A DNA stretch of 62,327 bases, from assembly GCA_934654755.1 (NCBI GenBank), contig CAKUGQ010000014.1:1-62327 (forward strand), read 5' to 3'. Of the stretch, positions 41,440 through 50,392 are shown one piece after another. This stretch comes from an uncultured Oscillospiraceae bacterium (GTDB lineage Bacteria > Bacillota > Clostridia > Oscillospirales > Oscillospiraceae). Positions within the stretch are counted from its first letter, which is position 1, and the number at the start of each line of letters is the position of its first letter. The translations under genes were made by a program, and so were the position numbers. A model generated the notes under the pieces. It did no database searches. It was not told the origin of the DNA and worked only from the letters and a program-made list of their open reading frames with translations.

Positions 41440-42153
41440 ATGCTAAATATCGATCATCTGACAAAAAAATACGGCGACAAGCTCGCGGTGGACGATCTCT
41501 CGCTGCACATTGCCCCCGGTGAGATCTACGGCTTCATCGGCCACAACGGCGCGGGCAAAACGACAACGCTGCGCGCTGCAGTGGGCATTCTGCCCTTTGA
41601 TTCCGGTGAGATCACCGTTTGCGGCCACTCAATCGCCCGTGAGCCCGTGGCCTGCAAGCAGCAGCTTGCCTATATTCCGGATAACCCCGATCTTTATGAT
41701 TTTATGACCGGCAGGCGTTATCTGGATTTTATTGCGGACATTTTCGGCGTCGGTACGGACGAGCGCAACGCGCGAATTGAGCGCTACGCGAGTCTGTTTG
41801 AGCTGGCGAACGACCTTGGCCAGCCTGTCGCTACCTATTCACACGGCATGAAGCAGAAGCTTGCCATCATATCCGCGTGGCTGCACAAGCCGAAGCTGAT
41901 CCTGATGGATGAACCGTTTGTGGGTCTTGATCCCAAGGCGGCGCATCTGCTCAAGGGCATGATGCGCGAGGTCTGTAACGAGGGCGGTGCAATCTTCTTT
42001 TCGACACATGTGCTCGAGGTTGCGGAGAAGCTCTGCGATAAGGTTGCCATTATCAAGGGCGGTCGGCTCATCCGCTCCGGGACGATGGAGCAGGTCAAGG
42101 GTGACGACTCGCTGGAGGAAGTGTTCCTCGAATTGGAGGAAGAGTCATGCTGA
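41440..42153 (+). CDS. ABC transporter ATPase
   Basis: A 237-residue ATPase: Walker A GHNGAGKTTT, signature in the form YSHGMKQKL (not LSGGQ), Walker B LILMDEPFVGLD and H-loop FSTHVLE. The SHGMKQK form is common in ABC-2 ATPases for bacteriocin- or lantibiotic-type exporters. It has a weak ribosome site (GAGGAAAA) and overlaps the permease gene by 7 bp. It may be read through from the TetR operon. Confidence 0.92.
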   Translation: MLNIDHLTKKYGDKLAVDDLSLHIAPGEIYGFIGHNGAGKTTTLRAAVGILPFDSGEITVCGHSIAREPVACKQQLAYIPDNPDLYDFMTGRRYLDFIADIFGVGTDERNARIERYASLFELANDLGQPVATYSHGMKQKLAIISAWLHKPKLILMDEPFVGLDPKAAHLLKGMMREVCNEGGAIFFSTHVLEVAEKLCDKVAIIKGGRLIRSGTMEQVKGDDSLEEVFLELEEESC

Positions 42154-43736
42154 AAACACTCCTGAAAAAGCAGTTCATGGAGATCTTCCGCAGCTATTTT
42201 TACGATGCCAAGCGCAAGCGTGCCCGCAACGGCGGCGTCGGGATTATTCTGGCGTATCTGGCGACTTTGATTTTCGTCGGCGGTATCTTCGCGATCGCCG
42301 CGACAGGGATGGCCGAACCGCTGCTCACCGCGGGATTGGGCTGGATGTATTTCTGCATTTTCGGTGTCGTCGCCGTCGCGCTCGGTGCTTTTGGCAGCGT
42401 GTTTAACACGCATTCGGCGCTCTATCTGGCGAAGGACAATGACCTGCTGCTCTCTATGCCGATTCCCGCGCGGGTCATCATTCTCGCGCGGCTTGCGGCG
42501 GTCTATCTGATGGGCCTGATCTATTCCGCCATGGTGCTGCTCCCTGCCGCGATTGTTTACTGGTGCGTTGCGCCCTTCTCCGTCGGCGGTCTGCTTGGTC
42601 CGATTGTGTTGCTGCTTTTGGTATCGCTGCTGGTGCTGGTGCTTTCCTGCCTGCTCGGTTGGGTTGTCGCGAAGATCAGTGTTCGACTGAAGAACCGCAG
42701 CTTCGTCACCGTTCTTGCGTCGCTCCTCTTCATAGCCGTGTATTACTTTGTCTACTTCCGGGCACAGGAATGGATTGCCGAGCTGGTGCAAAATGCCGCG
42801 CTGGTCGCGGACGTGATCCGCGGTAGGCTCTATCCGCTCTATCTGTTCGGTCGGGTCGGGCAGGGCGATGCGCTTGCCTGCCTGCTTGCTGCGGCGGTTG
42901 TTGGGCTGCTTTTTGCACTGACGTGGCGGGTCATGACGCGCGGCTTCTTCAAGCTTGCCGCCTCAGCCAATGCGGTCGGCCGCGTGCGTGAACGGCGAAC
43001 GAACGCCGGGCGCCGCAGTGTCAGCTCCGCGCTGTTCGGGCGTGAACTGAAGCGCTTTACCTCAAGTGCGAACTATATGCTCAACTGTGGCATGGGGATT
43101 CTGTTCCTGCCGGTTGCAGCCGTTGCGCTTCTGCTGCGCGGCAGTGCCTTGATTGACGGCCTGCTGCAAATCTTCGGTGCGGAGGGCAACGTTCTGGCGC
43201 CGCTTGCGCTGGCGGCGCTGTGTCTGATGGCCTCAATGAACGATATGGCTGCACCTTCCGTCTCTCTGGAGGGGAAAACGATCTGGCTGGCACAGTCGCT
43301 GCCTGTTACGCCGTGGCAGGTGCTTCGGGCAAAGCTGCAGCTGCATCTGCTGCTTACAACGGTGCCCGTTTTGGTGTTCGCCGTGTGTCTTTTGATCGTA
43401 CTGCCGATGAGCTTTGCCGAGGGTGCGCTGCTATTGGTTGATGCACTGTTGTTCGTAGTGCTCTTTGCCTGCATCGGATTGTCTCTGGGTACCCGTATGG
43501 CAAACCTGACATGGACAAATGAACTGACGCCCATTAAGCAGAGTGCGCCGGTTGTGCTGGCGCTGTTCGGCGGCTGGATCTATGCAATTGTTGTCGGCGG
43601 ACTTTACCTTGTGCTGAGCCGCGTTCTCGGTGCGGCTGCTTATCTGGGAATTGTCGGTGCACTGAGTGCCGCTGCGGCGCTGCTGCTTTACCGCTGGCTG
43701 AAAACCTCCGGCGCGGCACGCTTTGCGTCTCTGTAA
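42147..43736 (+). CDS. Large ABC exporter permease
   Basis: A 529-residue membrane protein with about twelve hydrophobic segments in two halves joined by a basic cytoplasmic stretch (GRVRERRTNAGRRSVSSALFG). This is a duplicated ABC-2-like permease. DNDLLLSMPIPARVIILAR and its second-half match EGKTIWLAQSLPVTPWQVLRAK are the paired coupling motifs. It is partner of the preceding ATPase; substrate unknown. Confidence 0.88.
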   Translation: MLKTLLKKQFMEIFRSYFYDAKRKRARNGGVGIILAYLATLIFVGGIFAIAATGMAEPLLTAGLGWMYFCIFGVVAVALGAFGSVFNTHSALYLAKDNDLLLSMPIPARVIILARLAAVYLMGLIYSAMVLLPAAIVYWCVAPFSVGGLLGPIVLLLLVSLLVLVLSCLLGWVVAKISVRLKNRSFVTVLASLLFIAVYYFVYFRAQEWIAELVQNAALVADVIRGRLYPLYLFGRVGQGDALACLLAAAVVGLLFALTWRVMTRGFFKLAASANAVGRVRERRTNAGRRSVSSALFGRELKRFTSSANYMLNCGMGILFLPVAAVALLLRGSALIDGLLQIFGAEGNVLAPLALAALCLMASMNDMAAPSVSLEGKTIWLAQSLPVTPWQVLRAKLQLHLLLTTVPVLVFAVCLLIVLPMSFAEGALLLVDALLFVVLFACIGLSLGTRMANLTWTNELTPIKQSAPVVLALFGGWIYAIVVGGLYLVLSRVLGAAAYLGIVGALSAAAALLLYRWLKTSGAARFASL

Positions 43737-43808
43737 AACGACAGAAGCGCGGCCGATTGCGGCTTGGGTAATTCAATCCGCTGCTGTGGTTTCGATTGCT
43801 GCGTGGGA

Positions 43809-43842
43809 AACGGGGCATCCGTCAGGATGCCCCGTTTTTTTG
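43809..43842. terminator. Terminator after the ABC operon
   Basis: AACGGGGCATCC/GGATGCCCCGTT then seven T's. The convergent antiporter gene stops inside it at 43822. Confidence 0.88.
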
Positions 43843-45129
43843 TGCTTCCTCCGTGAAGGCCGTTTCCTCTGCGGAAGGGGAAGTCTGTTCCATAGACGGA
43901 ACAGGCATATAGGAATGCGACAGGTATAGTGCAAGCTTTGCACAGCCCGGCCCGATCAGTTCATAAAGGACGCTTGAGGCCAGAATAATCGTTTCCAACG
44001 CGTTGCCGTTTTCACCGCCGAGGGCACGTGCACCCATTGCGGCCAGCCCGATGGCGACACCTGCCTGCGGAATGAGCGCCAGGCCGAGCGTATTGCGCAC
44101 TCTTGTCGGTTTGCGCGTTGCCAGACAGCCGAGCCATGCACCGCCGTATTTGCCGGCGATACGGGCGAAGAAGTATACTACGCCGATCAGCACCAGAGAA
44201 ACGCTGCCGATACTGCCGGTGCTGCGTGTCAGTGCACCGAGATCGAAGTTCAGTCCGGAGCGGACGAAATAGAGCAGCAGAATGGGCGGCGAGAAGTAGT
44301 TGAGCTGATGAAACAAGCGCTCGTCACCTGTCAGATTAATATACACCATACCCATAGACATACAGCCCAGCAGCGGCGAAACGCCCAGTGCCGTACACAG
44401 CCCACAGAACGCAAACAGCATCGCGATGGAGACGATCAGCCGATTGTCCGTGGAACGTTTATGCAGCAGCAGCTTCAGGAAGAAACCGAACAGTCCGCCC
44501 AATGCGAATACGCCCAGGTTGATCGCCAGCGGTAGCAGTACGCTATCTACACGGGGCGTGCCGCCCAGTGCTGCCGTCGCAACGGAGATCGCGACGGAGT
44601 AGGCTACGAGGCCCACAATATCGTCAAGCGCGACAACTTGGAGCAATGTGTCGACAAACTCGCCCCTTGCGTGTGTCTGTCGAATGGTCATAACGGTAGA
44701 AGCCGGAGCGGTAGCCGCTGCCAGCGCCGCCAGTACGAGTGAAAAGCCATGCGCCAGCCCGAGAGCCCATACACAAAGTGTGTAGACTGCGGCGGAAGCA
44801 AGGAGAGATTCCAGTACGGTAATCAGGACAACACGTCCGCCGCCGCGTCGAAGGGCCGCTGTACGGAAGTATTCTCCCGTGCTAAAAGCAATGAATGCCA
44901 GTGCAATGTCGGAGAGGAAATCCATGCCTTCAATGATGTTTTTCGGCACGAGATTCAGGCAGTACGGACCGAGCAGAACCCCGGCAACGATATAGGCCGT
45001 AACGCTGGGCAGATGCAGCAGCTTGGTCAGCCGGGTCATGGCAAAGCCGCCGAACAGCATCAGAGCGATCGAGAGAATGAGCTGCGATACCGGAGAGGTG
45101 ATGCTCAGCATATCATAAAGACAGGGCAT
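43822..45129 (-). CDS. CPA2-type cation:proton antiporter
   Basis: A 435-residue polytopic protein with about 12-13 hydrophobic segments. HLPSVTAYIVAGVLLGPYCL and VVALDDIVGLVAYS (the ion-binding aspartates are in LDDIVG) identify the Na+/H+ exchanger/KefB fold. There is no C-terminal TrkA-N domain; instead a short acidic tail. It probably exchanges Na+ or K+ for H+. ATG 45129 follows AAAGGAGGGAA. Divergent from a LysR gene, which likely controls it. Confidence 0.88.
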   Translation of the reverse strand: MPCLYDMLSITSPVSQLILSIALMLFGGFAMTRLTKLLHLPSVTAYIVAGVLLGPYCLNLVPKNIIEGMDFLSDIALAFIAFSTGEYFRTAALRRGGGRVVLITVLESLLASAAVYTLCVWALGLAHGFSLVLAALAAATAPASTVMTIRQTHARGEFVDTLLQVVALDDIVGLVAYSVAISVATAALGGTPRVDSVLLPLAINLGVFALGGLFGFFLKLLLHKRSTDNRLIVSIAMLFAFCGLCTALGVSPLLGCMSMGMVYINLTGDERLFHQLNYFSPPILLLYFVRSGLNFDLGALTRSTGSIGSVSLVLIGVVYFFARIAGKYGGAWLGCLATRKPTRVRNTLGLALIPQAGVAIGLAAMGARALGGENGNALETIILASSVLYELIGPGCAKLALYLSHSYMPVPSMEQTSPSAEETAFTEEAQKNGAS

Positions 45130-45249
45130 TTCGTTTCCCTCCTTTTTCAAAAATGCCTTGCGGTTTGTGTTATCCTATGATATACTGGAGCGGTAATAAA
45201 AGCAAATAATATGTTTTTACCATCTCATAAGGAAACGGAATGATAGGTT

Positions 45250-46143
45250 ATGCTCGGAGGAAAGGCACTCACACTTCTGGCGGTGGTTGAGAACCGCAGC
45301 TTCACCCGTGCGGCGGAGGCGTTGTCGCTGACACAGCCGGCCGTCAGTCACCACATCAAGCAACTTGAGGAGGAACTTGGCACGCCGATTTTTGTTCGCG
45401 GCCGCGCAGGCCTGAAATTGACCCCGCAGGGAGAGATTGTCGTGCAGTATGCGCGGCGTTTGAAATCCCTGAATGAGAAAATGCTGCTGGAGCTGCAAAA
45501 TGCGGAAAAGCACATTTCCGTGCTGCGTGTGGGGATCACGCACACATCGGAAAGCAATCAGACGGCTGCTGCATTGGCACGCTATGGCAACACTCATGGT
45601 GGAACAAAAATTATACTTTTTACTGATACCATAAATAATCTTTATGATATGCTTGCGAATTATGAGATCGATCTGGCAATCGTCGACGGTACGGTGGAGG
45701 AGCCGGGCTTTTCTTCAATGATACTCGACACGGATTATCTGATGTGCATTACGGCAACGGGAAGTCCTCTGGCGCGCAAGGCCGTCGTTACGCTGGGCGC
45801 GCTGCGGAAGCAGAAAATGATCCTGCGCACACCTGCTTCGGCAACGCGCAGCCTGTTTGAATCCGCGTTGGAGCGCAACGGTGTCAGCATCGCAGATTTT
45901 GATATTATGCTGGAGGTTGATAACATTGCGACGATCAAGGACCTGATCCGCAAAGGGCTTGGCGTATCCGTCCTGCCGCGAAGCGCCTGTCTGGATGAGC
46001 TGCGCAAAGGAAAGCTGGCAGCGCTGCCGATTGAAAATCTGAGCATGGTTCGCGAAACGAGGATCGTGTATAATCGCGATTTTACCCATATGGACGCGCT
46101 GGAGGAGATCATGCAGCTCTACCGTAGTGGTGAGAGCGTATGA
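45250..46143 (+). CDS. LysR-family transcriptional regulator
   Basis: A 297-residue regulator: winged HTH in residues 1-60 (FTRAAEALSLTQPAVSHHIKQLEEELG) followed by a periplasmic-binding-like sensor domain (about 90-290). Divergent orientation with the antiporter and the 120-bp shared gap fit the usual LysR arrangement. The inducer is unknown. The weak site GAATGATAGG lies before the ATG. Confidence 0.9.
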   Translation: MLGGKALTLLAVVENRSFTRAAEALSLTQPAVSHHIKQLEEELGTPIFVRGRAGLKLTPQGEIVVQYARRLKSLNEKMLLELQNAEKHISVLRVGITHTSESNQTAAALARYGNTHGGTKIILFTDTINNLYDMLANYEIDLAIVDGTVEEPGFSSMILDTDYLMCITATGSPLARKAVVTLGALRKQKMILRTPASATRSLFESALERNGVSIADFDIMLEVDNIATIKDLIRKGLGVSVLPRSACLDELRKGKLAALPIENLSMVRETRIVYNRDFTHMDALEEIMQLYRSGESV

Positions 46144-46165
46144 CTTACGGACAAAACAGAGCAGA

Positions 46166-46196
46166 AAACGCCCGAAGGCAATGCCTTCGGGCGTTT
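46166..46196. terminator. Shared terminator of lysR and rplJL
   Basis: AAACGCCCGAAGGCA/TGCCTTCGGGCGTTT perfect stem, symmetric, between convergent genes. Confidence 0.85.
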
Positions 46197-46219
46197 AAGA
46201 TGCAATTCGAAAGACGAAA

Positions 46220-46588
46220 TTACTTGATTTCTGCGGTAGCGCCGGCTTCCTTGAGGTCGTTGGCGAGCTTCTCTGCGTCTTCCTTGGAGATGGCTTCCTT
46301 GAGGGTCTTGGGGCAGTTGTCGGCGATCTCCTTGGCTTCCTTCAGGCCGAGGCCGGTGGCAGCGCGGATGACCTTGATAACGTTCAGCTTGGAAGCGCCG
46401 CAGTCCTTCAGAATGACATCGAACTCGGTCTTCTCTTCAACAGCCTCGGCGGCAGCGGCAGGAGCTGCAACAGCGGCGGCAGCGGCGGAAACGCCGAAGG
46501 TCTCTTCCAGGGCATGGACAAGCTCAGCCAGTTCCAGAACGGAAAGGCCCTTAACTTCTTCGATCAGAGCAGTGATTTTTTCAGACAT
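46220..46588 (-). CDS. rplL: Ribosomal protein L7/L12
   Basis: A 122-residue stalk protein: N-terminal dimer helix hairpin, Ala-rich hinge (about 35-50) and a C-terminal domain EKTEFDVILKDCGASKLNVIKVIRAATGLGLKEAK-type, with the factor-binding KVIR and GLGLKEAK helices. ATG after AGGAGGA; 32 bp after rplJ in the same operon. Confidence 0.98.
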   Translation of the reverse strand: MSEKITALIEEVKGLSVLELAELVHALEETFGVSAAAAAVAAPAAAAEAVEEKTEFDVILKDCGASKLNVIKVIRAATGLGLKEAKEIADNCPKTLKEAISKEDAEKLANDLKEAGATAEIK

Positions 46589-46620
46589 GGATAAATCCTC
46601 CTAAATGTATTTTGATTGAA

Positions 46621-47148
46621 TTACGCCTCGGCCTCTGCGGCGGGGGCGGGGCCTTCCTTCTGCTGACGGATCTGATCAAGGCAGAACGCGAGAGCGGAAA
46701 TGGGGGCGAGGAAGGTGCCGAGCACCTGAGCGATAAGGGCATCCTTGCTGGGAAGCTCACCAAAGCTCTGGAGCTGAGCGACGGACAGGACGGAACCTTC
46801 GACGAAGCCGCCCTTAATTTTCAGAACGTTCTTGTTCTTCTTGGCAAATTCGCTGACGATACGCGCGGGGGCAATGGGGTCGCCCGTGGTGGTGGCCAGA
46901 GCGGTGGTGCCGTTGAGCATCTCATCGAAGTGGTCATAACCGGCCTTGTTGGCGGCGAACCGGGTGAGCGTGTTCTTAACGACGGCATATTCCACGCCGG
47001 CTTCACGGAACTGATTGCGAAGCGCGGTATCCTGAGCGACAGTGATACCCTTGTAATCGACAAAGACGGCTGCGGTAGACTTCTGCAGCTTCTCGGTCAG
47101 GGCGTCAACGATTGCCTTCTTGCTTTCGAGTACCTTAGAATTGGGCAA
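46621..47148 (-). CDS. rplJ: Ribosomal protein L10
   Basis: A 175-residue base of the ribosomal stalk that holds L7/L12 dimers. Typical segments: FVDYKGITVAQDTALRNQFR, YAVVKNTLTRFAA, GTTALATTTGDPIAPARI and the Ala/Glu tail. The start is TTG with GGAGGTGACACACA upstream. Preceded by the L10 leader RNA; rplK and rplA are not adjacent. Confidence 0.97.
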   Translation of the reverse strand: MPNSKVLESKKAIVDALTEKLQKSTAAVFVDYKGITVAQDTALRNQFREAGVEYAVVKNTLTRFAANKAGYDHFDEMLNGTTALATTTGDPIAPARIVSEFAKKNKNVLKIKGGFVEGSVLSVAQLQSFGELPSKDALIAQVLGTFLAPISALAFCLDQIRQQKEGPAPAAEAEA

Positions 47149-47159
47149 TGTGTGTCACC

Positions 47160-47276
47160 TCCGAAAAAAATCCTCATGCCAGAAGACATGAGGACACAAA
47201 AACTCCGATGAATTTCGTGCAACCTCGGCAGGATATGTGGTCGTTACGGCTTGCGCCTCCTGCTGTCTCCGGCAAC
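47160..47276 (-). ncRNA. Ribosomal protein L10 leader
   Basis: Read on the minus strand, GCCGGAGACAGCAGGAGGC with the distal CCTGCCGAGGTTGCACG forms the kink-turn-containing stems of the L10 leader, where L10-L12 represses its own mRNA. A terminator-like hairpin TCCTCATG/CATGAGGA (47194-47171) with seven U's ends the leader, just before the ribosome site, so attenuation is likely. Confidence 0.9.
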
Positions 47277-47283
47277 GCACTCT

Positions 47284-47311
47284 ATTATAACAGAAAAAAA
47301 CGGCTTGTCAA
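47284..47311 (-). promoter_or_regulatory. Promoter of rplJL
   Basis: On the minus strand TTGACA (47311-47306), 16 bases, TATAAT (47289-47284). Confidence 0.85.
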
Positions 47312-47340
47312 GTGTTTTTTTTCGGATTTCGGGCTTTTAC

Positions 47341-47925
47341 TCAAAATTGCAGGATTGCGCGGTCGGGGCCTTCTACCTGGAACCAGAACAGCAACCCCGC
47401 GCCCTTTGCGTGCAGCGGTTCTGCATCTGCGATGAGCCAAAGCGCCTGCGCACCCAGCGGCGTGCCGTTGATTTCGGCAAGACCCTCGGCACAGTACACG
47501 CCCCGCAGGCTATACTGCTGCGGTTGTGTAAGCGGAAGCGCCGCCTCGCCGCCCAAACGAAGGCAATGCAGCTCGCCGCGACAGGCATCCTTACGCAGCA
47601 TCAGATTGAAATCGCGGCAGAGGCCTTGCGACATGACGTTTTCGCCGCCGTCGAAGGCCCAAACCTGTCCCGCAGGAAGCGGGAAGAACGGCTCGGTGTC
47701 CGTCTGCAAATAGAGAGTCCCATCAATAATGCCCAAAAGGCGGTTGTAGTCGGGCAGTTTGGTAAATACGGAGTATTCCTGTGCGACCTGCGCGGAGCTG
47801 AGCCGCCAGAGAAAATCGCGCTCGGCGTAGATGGCTCCGGCAGGGGCGATAGCGAGCTGCGTGGTTGTGCCGCCTGCCCAGCGGGAGGTTACAAAGTGCT
47901 CTTTTGTGTAGATTTTTGCATCCAT
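47341..47925 (-). CDS. HutD/Ves-family cupin protein
   Basis: A 194-residue double-stranded beta-helix protein. TSRWAGGTTTQLAIAP and FLWRLSSAQVAQEYSVFTKLPDYNRLLGIIDGTLYL are the HutD signature. HutD proteins accompany histidine-utilisation genes, but none are near here, so its role is unclear; it may bind a small amide. ATG 47925 follows GGGAGGAAA. No operon partner. Confidence 0.85.
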   Translation of the reverse strand: MDAKIYTKEHFVTSRWAGGTTTQLAIAPAGAIYAERDFLWRLSSAQVAQEYSVFTKLPDYNRLLGIIDGTLYLQTDTEPFFPLPAGQVWAFDGGENVMSQGLCRDFNLMLRKDACRGELHCLRLGGEAALPLTQPQQYSLRGVYCAEGLAEINGTPLGAQALWLIADAEPLHAKGAGLLFWFQVEGPDRAILQF

Positions 47926-47976
47926 GGTGTTTCCTCCCGGAAAACATTGGGCGGCGGCATCGAAAGACGCTTCCTT

Positions 47977-48014
47977 AGATTGCCGCGTCAAACTACGCCC
48001 TCCTCACAATGACA
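47977..48014 (-). repeat. Half copy of the TGTCATTGC palindromic repeat
   Basis: On the minus strand TGTCATTGTGAGGAGGGCG through GACGCGGCAATCT matches the left half of the element at 2088 with only a few changes. It lies between the clpE stop and the hutD start. Confidence 0.75.
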
Positions 48015-48033
48015 GGACGGAGCGGCATATTCC

Positions 48034-50325
48034 TTACAGCGTGCGCAGAACGATCGTGTCGTTTTCGGCGGTCAGGCCGATTTGCGAGATGGGTGCCTCA
48101 AAGCTGTCGATGATTGCGGCGGCAACCTTGTCTTCGATGTCCTTTTGCAGTGTCCGGCGCAGGTTGCGCGCGCCGTAGGTGACGGAATAGGACTTTTTAA
48201 CCAGATAATCGGCGACGCTTGCGTCCCAGTGCAGTGTAATACCACGCTGAGCCAGATTTTCCTTCAGCTCGCCGAGCATAATGTCTGCAATGGCGCGGAA
48301 ATTCTCCTCTGTGAGCTTATTGAAGCAGACGATCTCGTCAATGCGGTTAATAAACTCCGGGCGCAGGAAGTCCGATAGCGCCTTCATGGCCTTTGCCTTG
48401 CTCTGATCGGAGATGCTGCGGCCAAACCCGACGGAGCCGTCCTTCCGGTCGGAGCCGGCGTTGGAGGTCATGACGATGACGGTGTTCTCAAAGTTCACGA
48501 CACGCCCCTGCGCGTCGGTGATGCGCCCGTCGTCGAGAATTTGCAGTAAAATGTTCAGCACATCCGGATGTGCCTTTTCCAATTCGTCAAACAGGACGAC
48601 GCAATAGGGCTTGCGGCGGATCTTTTCCGTCAACTGGCCGGCTTCGTCGTAGCCGACATAGCCGGGGGGCGAACCGATGAGCTTGGAGACGGAGTGCCGC
48701 TCCATGTATTCGGACATATCCAACCGTACCAGCGAATCGACGGAATCGAACAGTTCGCCGGCGAGCTGTTTGACCAGCTCCGTTTTGCCTACGCCGGTCG
48801 AGCCGACAAACAGGAAGGAGACGGGATGCTTTTTCGTTGAAATATCCACGCGGTTGCGGCGGATGGCAGCGCAGACGGCGGCAATGGCCTCGTCCTGGCC
48901 GACAATATGGCGGCGCAGACGCTCATCCAGACTGCGGAGCTGCTCGTATTCCTGTGCGCGTATCTTGCTGGCGGGGATCTTGGTCCATAGCTCAATGATG
49001 CGGGCCAGATTATCCATCGTCAGTGCGGGCGCAGGCTGTGCCTCCAGCTCGGAAATCTCACCGTCCAGACGGCAGATGTTGCTGCGCAGTGTCGCCAGAC
49101 GCTCGTAGTTCTCGTGCTCGGTGTCCTCGGAGAGCATTTTGACCTCCAACCGGTAGTCCTCGCGTTCCTTGCGCTTCTCGGCAAGATCGGATATGGCCTG
49201 CGTGTGCAGATTCAGGTCGGAGCATGCTTCATCGAGCAGATCGATGGCCTTGTCCGGCAGATAACGGTCGGTAATATAACGCTCGGAGAGCAGTACGGTC
49301 TGTCGCGCCATTTCCGGCGAAACGCTTACGCCGTGGTACAGCTCATAGTAATGTGCTACGCCGCGAAGGATTGCTACGGCTTCGTCGATGGTCGGCTCGG
49401 CGACGATAACGGGCTGGAAACGCCGCTCCAGCGCTGCGTCTTTTTCGATATATTTGCGGTATTCGGCAAAGGTGGTTGCGCCGATGACCTGGATTTCGCC
49501 GCGCGACAGCGCGGGCTTGAGGATATTTGCGGCGTTCATCGCGCCTTCGGCGTCTCCTGCGCCGACAAGGTTGTGCACTTCGTCGATCACAAGAATGACG
49601 TTACCGCAGGCTTTAATCTCGCCGATCAGGCTTTTCATGCGGCTTTCAAACTGCCCGCGGAACTGTGTTCCTGCAACGAGAGAAGTCATATCAAGCAGAT
49701 AGACCTCCTTGTCGCGCAGCTTATAGGGCACCTCGCCTGCGGCAATCTTCTGCGCCAGTCCCTCGGCGACGGCAGTCTTACCGACGCCCGGCTCGCCAAT
49801 CAGGCAGGGATTGTTCTTCTGACGGCGGTTGAGGATTTGAATGACGCGCTCCGTTTCGACCTCGCGGCCGATGATACGGTCCAGCCCGCCCTCGCGCGCT
49901 TTGGCGGTCAGATTATGACAATAGGTGTCGAGAAATTTGTGCTTCTGCTTTTTGGGACGCTCACCGGATTCCTTCGGCGGCATTTGCGCGGGTGCATCCT
50001 CACGTGGCGCGGGCTCATTCCCGCTGCCGAACAGGCGATTCATGTGCGGGAAGGTGGCGGTGCGGCTGCCGATATCGTCCTCGTCGCCATCCGCGTCAGG
50101 GGCGGCGGGCGGATTCGACAGAATGGAGGACATATCCTCGGCGATGCCCTCCAGATCTTCGTCGCTGATACCCATGCGTTCGACAAGCTCGTCAACCTGC
50201 TTGATGCCGAGCTCGCGTGCGCACTTCAGGCACAGCCCTTCGTTTGTGGCGGTTCCGTTTTCGACTTTGGTAATAAATACAACAGCGATGTTTTTCTTGC
50301 ATCGGCTGCAAAGAGGCGTTCTCAT
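48034..50325 (-). CDS. clpE: Clp ATPase, ClpE type
   Basis: A 763-residue Hsp100 unfoldase. The N-terminal zinc finger (C6, C9, C32, C35) is the ClpE hallmark. After an Asp/Pro-rich linker come two AAA+ modules: Walker A GEPGVGKT and GSTGVGKT, sensor regions GATTFAEYRKYIEKD and TSNAGS, and a short middle coiled coil (EKRKEREDYRLEVKMLSED). It would feed proteins to ClpP, which is not here. No CtsR box or CIRCE is visible upstream. ATG after GAAAGGAGAA. Confidence 0.93.
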   Translation of the reverse strand: MRTPLCSRCKKNIAVVFITKVENGTATNEGLCLKCARELGIKQVDELVERMGISDEDLEGIAEDMSSILSNPPAAPDADGDEDDIGSRTATFPHMNRLFGSGNEPAPREDAPAQMPPKESGERPKKQKHKFLDTYCHNLTAKAREGGLDRIIGREVETERVIQILNRRQKNNPCLIGEPGVGKTAVAEGLAQKIAAGEVPYKLRDKEVYLLDMTSLVAGTQFRGQFESRMKSLIGEIKACGNVILVIDEVHNLVGAGDAEGAMNAANILKPALSRGEIQVIGATTFAEYRKYIEKDAALERRFQPVIVAEPTIDEAVAILRGVAHYYELYHGVSVSPEMARQTVLLSERYITDRYLPDKAIDLLDEACSDLNLHTQAISDLAEKRKEREDYRLEVKMLSEDTEHENYERLATLRSNICRLDGEISELEAQPAPALTMDNLARIIELWTKIPASKIRAQEYEQLRSLDERLRRHIVGQDEAIAAVCAAIRRNRVDISTKKHPVSFLFVGSTGVGKTELVKQLAGELFDSVDSLVRLDMSEYMERHSVSKLIGSPPGYVGYDEAGQLTEKIRRKPYCVVLFDELEKAHPDVLNILLQILDDGRITDAQGRVVNFENTVIVMTSNAGSDRKDGSVGFGRSISDQSKAKAMKALSDFLRPEFINRIDEIVCFNKLTEENFRAIADIMLGELKENLAQRGITLHWDASVADYLVKKSYSVTYGARNLRRTLQKDIEDKVAAAIIDSFEAPISQIGLTAENDTIVLRTL

Positions 50326-50392
50326 AGGATGTTCTCCTTTCAGGGGTCTTGCGAACTAGGATAGCACGAAAATATGAAGAAATCTATCATAT

